This document shows, in pieces, positions 36,227-41,794 of a stretch of 64,000 nt of DNA; the first letter of the stretch is position 1, and each line of letters opens with the position of its first letter. Position numbers and translations under genes: made by a program. The DNA comes from Gloeotrichia echinulata CP02 (GTDB taxonomy: Bacteria; Cyanobacteriota; Cyanobacteriia; Cyanobacteriales; Nostocaceae). The stretch is from assembly GCA_038087035.1 (NCBI GenBank), contig CP051187.1:6797883-6861882 (forward strand). The letters run 5' to 3'. The notes under the pieces are model-generated. The model saw nothing but the letters and a program-made list of their open reading frames with translations, did not search any database and was not told the origin of the DNA.

Positions 36227-36294
36227 AAAAAACATTTTACAGAAAGCTGCTATTATACATATATGGTAGTATTAGACAAATATGTTTATTAGGT
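36227..36294. promoter_or_regulatory. Divergent cvkR-cas12k promoter/operator region
   Basis: This 68-bp A+T-rich spacer contains TATTATACATATATGG, which can serve as a -10-like element, and TTAGACAAATATG. In V-K CASTs this spacer holds the CvkR operator. I cannot define the exact operator by eye. Confidence 0.5.
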
Positions 36295-36449
36295 ATGAGC
36301 CAAATCACTATTCAGTGTCGTTTAGTAGCCAGTGAATCTACCCGTCAACAGCTATGGCAGTTGATGGCAGAGAAAAACACCCCACTAATTAACGAACTAC
36401 TGAGTCAAATTGGTAAACACCCAGAATTTGAAACATGGCGACAAAAAGG
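36295..36449 (+). pseudogene. cas12k: Cas12k, N-terminal 51 codons only
   Basis: The frame reads MSQITIQCRLVASESTRQQL then WQLMAEKNTPLINELLSQIG and KHPEFETWRQKG, closely like the start of Scytonema-type Cas12k (MSQITIQARL, RQQLW, NTPLINELL). It then runs into the MITE at 36450 and stops at 36474. Family members are about 640 residues, so more than 90 percent is missing. Downstream of the MITE the tracrRNA follows directly. Targeting would need Cas12k supplied from elsewhere. Confidence 0.9.
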
Positions 36450-36645
36450 GGCTCTTCCGTACTTAGCGTGCTGAATTTGTTAAAAAATAAGTTTGAAACC
36501 CTTGCGTGGCTCCGATAAAAGCCATTATTTTTTGTATTTGAGATCCTGTTACTAAAAATCAAATTATAAACGCCTGTAAGCCTTGTTATTAAAGCAATTT
36601 AATCGATTTTCATTAATAATTAAGCACGCTACACACGCAAGAGCC
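36450..36645. mobile_element. 196-bp ISL3-derived MITE, copy 3, replacing cas12k
   Basis: It begins GGCTCTTCCGTACTTAGCG and ends ACACGCAAGAGCC. It is nearly identical to the copy at 58848-59043 and is inverted relative to copies 1 and 4. Left flank is cas12k codon 51, right flank is inside the tracrRNA, and the 8-mers do not match. A simple insertion cannot explain the loss of about 1.8 kb; an associated deletion is implied. Confidence 0.88.
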
Positions 36646-36845
36646 AAACCTCTGTTCTGTGATAAATGCGGGTTAGGTTGACTGTTGTGAGACAGTCGTG
36701 CTTTCTGACCCTGGTAGCTGCCCACCTTGATGCTGCTGTTCCCAGTGAACAGGAATAAGGTGCGCCCCCAGTAATAGAGGTGCGGGTTTACCGCAGTGGT
36801 GGCTACCGAATCACCTCCGAGCAAGGAGGAATCCACCTTAATTAT
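36646..36845 (+). ncRNA. V-K tracrRNA, truncated at the 5' end
   Basis: The sequence follows the known V-K tracrRNA: GGGTTAGGTTGACTG, GACAGTCGTGCTTTCTGACC, CTGGTAGCTGCCCACCTTGA, TGCTGCTGTTCCC, GTGGCTACCGAATCACCTCC and GAGCAAGGAGGAATCCACCT, the last being the anti-repeat that pairs with GGTGGGTTGAAAG. It lies between cas12k and the CRISPR array, as expected. The first 30 or so nt of the homologous RNA and any upstream promoter were removed with cas12k by the MITE, so expression is uncertain. Confidence 0.9.
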
Positions 36846-37037
36846 TTTTTGGCAAACCATAAGCGAGGTCAATTTCCCTGGGGTTCTGCCAAAAGTCCAA
36901 ATCCATTGTCTAGTCTGTGTTTCAGATGTTGAGATGCTTTGATAATGTTCCCTTTAAAGGGAATTTAAGAGCAAATTTAGGACATCCGCCAAAATTGCTT
37001 TTGGAAGTGTCACTAGGTAAGGGTTTGGTCGGGCGGA

Positions 37038-37289
37038 GTTTCAACACCCCTCCCGGAGTGGGGCGGGTTGAAAGACGCATTTTGAGAGCAAATACATGGA
37101 CGGCGAAAGTTTCAACACCCCTCCCGGAGTGGGGCGGGTTGAAAGATCAAAGTAACAACTGAGTAGACTTCTGACTAAAGTTTCAACACCCCTCCCGGAG
37201 TGGGGCGGGTTGAAAGCACAATGACAATGGAAGCAAGGAAACAGCCACCAGGGTTTCAACACCCCTCCCGGAGTGGGGCGGGTTGAAAG
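37038..37289 (+). CRISPR. Type V-K CRISPR array, 4 repeats and 3 spacers
   Basis: Four identical 37-bp repeats start at 37038, 37109, 37180 and 37253 (GTTTCAACACCCCTCCCGGA at the 5' end, GGGGCGGGTTGAAAG at the 3' end). Spacers are 34, 34 and 36 bp (37075-37108, 37146-37179, 37217-37252). The repeat ends in GTTGAAAG and its 3' part pairs with the tracrRNA anti-repeat. No adaptation genes are present, as is usual for CASTs. Sequence after the last repeat leads to a detached partial repeat at 37352-37366. Confidence 0.95.
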
Positions 37290-37351
37290 CTGGCATAATA
37301 TTTTTGTATTGTGTTTCAAAGCCTAATGAATTAAAATTATTTTTTAAAATT

Positions 37352-37383
37352 AAGGTGGGTTGAAAGGAGTGCTGCGATCGGAC
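37352..37383 (+). CRISPR. Detached partial repeat with homing spacer against tRNA-Ala
   Basis: AAGGTGGGTTGAAAG (37352-37366) is the tracrRNA-pairing end of the repeat without its 5' part. It is followed by GAGTGCTGCGATCG (37367-37380), identical to 40043-40030 on the minus strand, inside the tRNA-Ala gene; the next three bases match at two. A PAM of GTA precedes the target. This is the delocalised homing-guide arrangement known in V-K CASTs. Confidence 0.9.
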
Positions 37384-37552
37384 ACAGTATTAGGTGTGTA
37401 TATTAGCCTGATCCGAATTTTAACGTAGCGCGAAAGTCCCCACCTTCAGCGTACTCGCAAGGTGGGGATGAATAGCGGGCTGCGACGATTGCATCTATGA
37501 CCAAAATCGACCGCAAGGTTGATAAGGGAATGGATGTATGAGGAGTAGCCAT

Positions 37553-37909
37553 TCATTCATTTGGGGATTCTTGAGATTGTATATATTGCTTGATTTTTTC
37601 AATTGGTGCGCCGCCAGTAGAAGAGACATAATATGAACTAGACCAAAAAACAGGTTGACGATAAAAATTAGATAGATGTTCTGAGAATTCTTTCTGAATA
37701 ATTCTGCTTGATGCTGATTTTAGACTACCTACAAGAACGGATAAGTTGTTATCTGGGTGGAAATCAACTAGCAAATGAACATGATCCACTTCGCCTGAAA
37801 ACTCGATTAGTCTGCACTTGGTTTTTCTACAGACATTTGCAAATATTTCTGGCAACCGTTCCAACATTGAAGCGGTTATTGTTTTGCGTCTGTACTTGGT
37901 TACAAACAC
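37553..37909 (-). CDS. tnpA: IS200/IS605 TnpA (Y1 transposase), start unclear
   Basis: The 118-residue HUH transposase has the metal-binding motif DHVHLLVDF, the catalytic Tyr in KIKQYIQSQ and the family blocks SASSRIIQKEF and FWSSSYYVSSTGG. It cuts and joins single-stranded ends. The frame opens at GTG 37909, but homologous sequence continues upstream in frame (RKGSHSVFSIRQHFVFVTKY) to about 37950 with no ATG or GTG. The 5' end therefore seems to have been replaced by the G+C-rich repeat at 37970-38200. The protein may be shortened or dead. Confidence 0.82.
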   Translation of the reverse strand: MFVTKYRRKTITASMLERLPEIFANVCRKTKCRLIEFSGEVDHVHLLVDFHPDNNLSVLVGSLKSASSRIIQKEFSEHLSNFYRQPVFWSSSYYVSSTGGAPIEKIKQYIQSQESPNE

Positions 37910-37969
37910 AAAATGTTGGCGAATAGAGAAAACAGAATGAGAGCCTTTTCTGGGAAGAACTTGACCAAA

Positions 37970-38215
37970 GAGGCGGAGGGGCAGGGAGCAGGGAGCAGGG
38001 GGAGCAATCCCTGTCCCGTTCGCGGAGCGTCTCGCAGAGAAGCCGTGAAGCGGAGCGGAACATGGGTATCTTCGCGGAGCGTCTCGAAGAGAAGCCCCGC
38101 CCTTCTAGGGCGCTCTTACTGGGGCGGAGTACAAGCTCCGTCTCAGTTTTCCCCCTTGCTCCCTGCCCCCTGCTCCCCTGCCTCTTTTGACAAGCCTATA
38201 GGTCAACTGTAATAT
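37970..38215. repeat. Repeat-rich insert between tnpA and tnpB
   Basis: It contains GGGAGCAGGG heptamer-like runs (about 37980-38003), the complementary CCCTTGCTCCCTGCCCCCTG (about 38154-38173), and two copies of TTCGCGGAGCGTCTCGNAGA (about 38019 and 38071). These are Nostoc-type dispersed repeats. They appear to have displaced the tnpA start. Confidence 0.6.
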
Positions 38216-38250
38216 CATAGAATAAATGTAAAAAGGAGGCAAATAAATCA

Positions 38251-39597
38251 GTGGCTACAAGACGGATGACTTTCAGGTTATACCCAAATAAGCAGATAGA
38301 GAAGTCTTTGCGGTATCACCGAAAGCTCCATAAAGACTTGTATAATGCTGCTATTTATAACAGATTCACTCAATATCAAAAGTTCAACCACAAGGTTGAT
38401 TATTTTGAACAACAGAATTGTTTGCCAGAGTTCAAAGAAGTTTGGATAGAGTATAAAGAAATCAATTCACAAGCTCTACAAGCAACTTTAAAACGTGTTG
38501 ATTTTGCTTTCCAACGCTGGTTTGTAGGATTGGGTAAACGCCCTAAATACAAGTCAATTCGCCATTATTCTGGTTGGACATATCCAGCTAAAACTGGTTA
38601 TTCTGTAGAATCTAATGGCGAAAATGGGTATTTGAATCTGTCTAAAATTGGACGAATTCAAATGAGGGGTAAAGCTAAGTATTGGGGTAAACCAACTACT
38701 TGCACAATTGTTTACAGAAATGGTAAATGGTACGCATCAATCACAATTGATGCTTTAGACCAAGTTCTCAAGCCAGAAATTTTACCAACGGGTGCTATTG
38801 GTATAGATTTAGGATGTAAAGCAGCATTGTCAATTACTGATGGCGAAAATCATCAACAGATTGAAGCGCCAAAGTTTTTGAGGAATGCTGAACAGAAAAT
38901 AAAAAAAGCGTCTAAAGAGAAGAGACGCAAACGCGCACCAAATAGAAAGAAAAAAATTAAAGCTTCTAGAAGATGGAAAAAATCCCAAGCTAAGGTTAGC
39001 AAGATAACTCGCAAGGTTGCTAATCAAAGACAGAATTGGGTGCATCAAGTTGCAGCAGAAATAGTCAGCGGTAATAGCTTCGTTGCAACTGAAAAACTAG
39101 AAGTAAAGAAGATGACCAGCAAGGCTAAAAAAGGTAAGCGCAAGAAGCAAAAATCGGGTTTGAATAAGTCAATACTTGACGTAGGTTTTGGGATGCTACG
39201 CGATACTGTCAAATACAAAGTAGAACAAATTGGTGGTGTATTTGTAGAAGTTCCAACCCTGAAGGTAAGGCCTAGCCAAACCTGTCCAAAGTGCGGTCAT
39301 CAACATAAGAAAACACTTGATATTAGAGTTCACGAGTGTGGTGTTTGTGGATACCGTCAGGACAGAGATATTGCTGCTGCCGAGGTAATGCTTTACTGGG
39401 CAAAAGGCACTCTACCGGGGTTAGGAACTAGCCTCGTAGGCGCAGAGCCATCTAGCTCTACTTCATGTACTCGCAAAAAAGCGGGAAGCATGAAGCAACT
39501 AGGGGCAAAGAAGCGTCAAAAATCTACAGAAAGCTTTGCTAGAAACGAACTGAGGGACGTAGAAACCCACAGTTCAGGCGGAGCCAACTGTGGGTAG
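38251..39597 (+). CDS. tnpB: TnpB RNA-guided nuclease, apparently intact
   Basis: The 448-residue protein starts at GTG 38251, 12 nt after a strong AAGGAGG. RuvC residues are visible: Asp in AIGIDLGCKAALS, Glu in FVATEKLEVKKM and Asp in YRQDRDIAAAEVM. A four-Cys zinc finger (CPKCGHQHK, ECGVCG) lies between the second and third. The basic linker RRKRAPNRKKKIKASRRWKK is typical. TnpB uses an RNA from the transposon right end to cut DNA. The hairpin at 39566-39594 overlapping the stop is the expected guide-scaffold region. A guide would begin right after the element end at about 39600. Confidence 0.9.
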   Translation: MATRRMTFRLYPNKQIEKSLRYHRKLHKDLYNAAIYNRFTQYQKFNHKVDYFEQQNCLPEFKEVWIEYKEINSQALQATLKRVDFAFQRWFVGLGKRPKYKSIRHYSGWTYPAKTGYSVESNGENGYLNLSKIGRIQMRGKAKYWGKPTTCTIVYRNGKWYASITIDALDQVLKPEILPTGAIGIDLGCKAALSITDGENHQQIEAPKFLRNAEQKIKKASKEKRRKRAPNRKKKIKASRRWKKSQAKVSKITRKVANQRQNWVHQVAAEIVSGNSFVATEKLEVKKMTSKAKKGKRKKQKSGLNKSILDVGFGMLRDTVKYKVEQIGGVFVEVPTLKVRPSQTCPKCGHQHKKTLDIRVHECGVCGYRQDRDIAAAEVMLYWAKGTLPGLGTSLVGAEPSSSTSCTRKKAGSMKQLGAKKRQKSTESFARNELRDVETHSSGGANCG

Positions 39598-39602
39598 TTC
39601 AT
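39566..39602 (+). ncRNA. Putative TnpB guide-RNA (omega RNA) 3' hairpin at the IS right end
   Basis: CCCACAGTT and AACTGTGGG form a perfect 9-bp stem overlapping the last tnpB codons, just before the likely IS end. In TnpB systems the right-end transcript carries the scaffold and the adjoining flank acts as guide, so the guide here would read into the CAST end repeats. The RNA 5' end cannot be placed. Confidence 0.5.
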
Positions 39603-39983
39603 GGACAATTAATCTGTCAACACCCATTCGTGACAGGTTAGAACTAAATTACTTTTGTCAATTCGTAATTATCCCTAAGATTTGACGAAATTTGAGGTAT
39701 TTAATTCACATTTGTACTGAGTTTTCAGAGCCTGAATGAATGATCAGTTTAAATTGTGAGCGATCGCCAGGCAAAGATTGTGTTTTCAAACCGTATTTTT
39801 GGCTGATTTTTAAGCACTATTACTCATTGACAAATTGTTCATGACCTTAACCTATCACAGATGGTCAACACCAGTTTAAAGAAAAAAATAAGTCAAAGTG
39901 ACAATTAATTTGGCAACACGGACAACAATTTGGCAAGACGGACATTAATTTGTCAACGCGGTCAAATAATTTGACACTCGACA
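39603..39983. repeat. CAST end, CRISPR side: TnsB-binding-type repeats
   Basis: Sites inverted relative to the other end occur at 39603-39620 (GGACAATTAATCTGTCAA), 39900-39917, 39921-39937, 39941-39957 and 39960-39976. The terminus is CTCGACA at 39983. The terminal 17 bp, read inwards, match the tnsB-side end closely (TGTCGAGTGTCAAATTA against TGTCGATTGCCAAATTA). About 280 bp of A+T-rich DNA separates the outlying site from the terminal cluster. Confidence 0.88.
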
Positions 39984-39991
39984 ACAACTGA

Positions 39992-40064
39992 TGGAGAATA
40001 GGAGACTCGAACCCCTGACCTCTGCGGTGCGATCGCAGCACTCTACCAACTGAGCTAATTCCCC
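39992..40064 (-). tRNA. tRNA-Ala (anticodon CGC)
   Basis: The 73-nt cloverleaf folds fully: acceptor GGGGAAT/ATTCTCC with the G3:U70 pair that identifies alanine tRNAs, D arm GCTC/GAGT, anticodon arm CTGCG-ATCGCAC-CGCAG giving anticodon CGC, and T arm AGGGG-TTCGAGT-CTCCT. CCA is not encoded. The CAST homing spacer matches 40030-40043, covering the D stem to the anticodon loop. The CAST end is 8 bp beyond the tRNA 3' end, so the gene stays intact. Confidence 0.95.
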
Positions 40065-40117
40065 TAAATTTTAGTGATTAATTCTGAGGTTACAGATTTT
40101 CACCATTCCTAATTATA

Positions 40118-40843
40118 TCATTCACTGGCTGCAGACTGTAACTCTTTTTGGGAATAAATTTCCTGCACTCGTTCGAGTTCTAAATCACTTAGATAATCCA
40201 CAGTCCAGTTACAGCAGCGCTGTAACATGTGGAATGGGTATGTATTCGCCACACCTACTACCTGCATCCCGGCGCGTTTTCCTGCTGCTATCCCCGCTGG
40301 AGTATCTTCAATTGCTAGACATTCTTGTGGTTGTAGATCCAAGTCGGGATATTTCTGATTCAGGCGTTCCACTGCTAGCAAATAACCAGTTGGATCGGGT
40401 TTACTGGTGGTGATGTCGTCACCGGCGACGATAACTGTAAAATATTCTGCCAGTTTAGCGCGTTCTAGCACCAATTCTATTTCTTTGCCAATGGCACCAC
40501 TGACCAATCCTAGTTTGAGATTTTGCGATCGCACCTGAAATATCAAATCTTCTAAACCTGGATATAAAGGCAGTTTTTCGATTTTCGCCAATTCTAGCAC
40601 ATAAGCTTGTGCTTTGCGCTTCAGCAACTGAGTTAAACTGTCCTCACTGAGGACTCTACCACGATTAGCCAGTAGTTCTTGAAAACAAGCGCGATCGCTG
40701 CGTCCTAAACAAGCTTGACGCTCACTATCCTTTTGGGGTTGCAGATTTTCTTGAATCAGGATCTCATCTATCAGTTGCAGGTGAATTCGCTCATCGTTAA
40801 TGATGACACCATTAAAATCAAACAGAACAGCCTTTAAACTCAT
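40118..40843 (-). CDS. HAD-family phosphatase (beta-phosphoglucomutase-like)
   Basis: The 241-residue HAD hydrolase has motif I LFDFNGVIINDE, motif II LGLVSGA, the lysine region TTSKPDPTGYLLAVERL and motif IV CLAIEDTPAGIAAGKRAGM. In motif I the second catalytic acid of the usual DxD is replaced by Asn (DFN). This may reduce or alter phosphatase chemistry, although I believe cyanobacterial relatives share it. A C1-type helical cap (residues about 18-85) suggests a small phosphosugar substrate. It lies next to tRNA-Ala. Confidence 0.85.
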   Translation of the reverse strand: MSLKAVLFDFNGVIINDERIHLQLIDEILIQENLQPQKDSERQACLGRSDRACFQELLANRGRVLSEDSLTQLLKRKAQAYVLELAKIEKLPLYPGLEDLIFQVRSQNLKLGLVSGAIGKEIELVLERAKLAEYFTVIVAGDDITTSKPDPTGYLLAVERLNQKYPDLDLQPQECLAIEDTPAGIAAGKRAGMQVVGVANTYPFHMLQRCCNWTVDYLSDLELERVQEIYSQKELQSAASE

Positions 40844-40855
40844 CGAACTCTTTGG

Positions 40856-41320
40856 GTCTGAAACCCCGTCCTTATAGGACGGCTTTATATTGAATAAATT
40901 TAGATACCATTACCGCCTTGGGATTGGTTAGTTCGGTGTGCTTTTGTGTTGCACTTTCAACGGGACAGTTACCGTTTCAAACCTCGCAATCCTGTACGCA
41001 TAATGTTTGGACTTTCGTCCCTCCCTTTCGGGGTAACGTCAGCTTCTCCCAAGGGGAGACGCTGCGCGAACGCCAATGTTTTAAGAGCTTTTTAGACTAG
41101 CAGCACTGTTCCAGTGACCTTAGAACTGTTTAACCACTAGTGACAGAGCGAGGAACTAGCTAGCCTTCGGCAACGCCAGGGGCGAACGGATTCCAGGGTG
41201 TCGTGACTCAAAAAACGTAGTCAATTAAGACATAGGCTGGTCAGGACGGCTTGCTTGATTTCTCTTACAAGCCTCATGCCTTTAGGCTGAGGTTCCTGAC
41301 ACCCTTACGCCAAAAACCAG
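40856..41320. repeat. Diverged IS605-like hairpin element (inverted relative of the 393-bp repeat)
   Basis: The left end carries the hairpin CCCCGTCCTTATAGGACGG (reverse orientation of the one at 3190-3215). The right end carries CCTCATGCCTTTAGGCTGAGG, like the other hairpin of the 393-bp repeat. The interior is too diverged to align safely by eye. No gene is supported; the 60-codon frame at 40918 looks random. Confidence 0.45.
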
Positions 41321-41349
41321 GAACCCTAGTCCATCCAAATTATTTAGGA

Positions 41350-41591
41350 TAGGACTTACGCAACTGGCACATTAATAATCGTAGGGTGCGTGACGCTGCG
41401 ATAAATATTGTACACAGTTATCAGACTTCTGGCGTCACCCACCATTCTGTTCTTTCTTGGATGTTCCCTACACTGTATACCATTGGAGTTTAACATCCCT
41501 GTATTGGCACTTGTTTTGGTAACGAAAGCACTTGCTTTCTTAACCAATCTTTATGCACATAACAGCTAATTTGTACAGTGCGTAAGTCCTA
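41350..41591. mobile_element. 242-bp MITE with TAGGACTTACGCA ends
   Basis: TAGGACTTACGCA at 41350 is matched by the inverted TGCGTAAGTCCTA ending at 41591. Between them is a hairpin of the GGTGCGTGACGC...GCGTCACCCACC type, related to the duplicated unit at 12200-12374. No gene is seen. It lies about 200 bp before rtcB. Confidence 0.75.
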
Positions 41592-41794
41592 ATATTGACG
41601 CTGAAAATTTTATGTAGTACAATGTAGTGTAATTAGACTACTGCCTAAGAGTAGTTATTTACCCAGGTAAGTCGGCGCGAAAAAACAAAACTATATTACG
41701 AAACATAAATATCCCTGTTTGGGCGTCCCTAGTCGCGCACCCAAAAAATTGGATATACAATTGTCAGTCCCAAAAACCCAAAATCAAGTAGAAT

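Larger units (their letters stand above)
37417..39600. mobile_element. IS200/IS605-type element with divergent tnpA and tnpB
   Basis: The boundaries are approximate. The left end has the hairpin CCCCACCTT...AAGGTGGGG at 37438-37467. The right end has the hairpin CCCACAGTT...AACTGTGGG at 39566-39594, overlapping the tnpB stop. A divergent tnpA-tnpB pair with a repeat-rich 5' region lies between. It is inserted between the homing spacer and the CRISPR-side end of the CAST, lengthening that arm by about 2.2 kb. Confidence 0.8.
26536..39983 (+). mobile_element. Type V-K CRISPR-associated transposon (CAST), defective
   Basis: This 13.4-kb element is bounded by TGTCGATTGCCAAATTA and, inverted, TGTCGAGTGTCAAATTA. 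Order: end repeats, tnsB, tnsC, tniQ, cargo (small protein, CARF-ATPase, truncated hsdR), CvkR-like regulator, cas12k remnant, tracrRNA, CRISPR array, detached homing repeat/spacer, IS605 insertion, end repeats. In such elements Cas12k with crRNA and tracrRNA selects the target and TnsB/TnsC/TniQ insert the DNA. Here cas12k is almost entirely lost. The CRISPR-side end lies 8 bp from a tRNA-Ala gene matched by the homing spacer. No 5-bp target duplication is seen (AAATT left, ACAAC right). Confidence 0.92.

Noticed and set aside
36564..36872. 102-codon minus-strand frame over the MITE and tracrRNA
   Set aside because: It is antisense to a recognised RNA and a MITE end; coding is implausible.
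37038..37289. Array as part of a type III CRISPR system (repeat ends GTTGAAAG, CARF protein nearby)
   Set aside because: A V-K tracrRNA lies directly upstream, cas12k sequence precedes it, and the element is bounded by Tns ends. No cas10, csm, cmr or cas6 is present.
37913..38212. 99-codon plus-strand frame and its minus-strand counterpart at 37827-38063
   Set aside because: Both are made of dispersed G+C-rich repeats between tnpA and tnpB.
26531..39988. 5-bp target-site duplication around the CAST
   Set aside because: AAATT precedes one end and ACAAC follows the other. Shifting either boundary by a few bases gives no match, so I do not claim a duplication.
41356..41547. 63-codon minus-strand frame
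   Set aside because: It lies wholly inside the 242-bp MITE.
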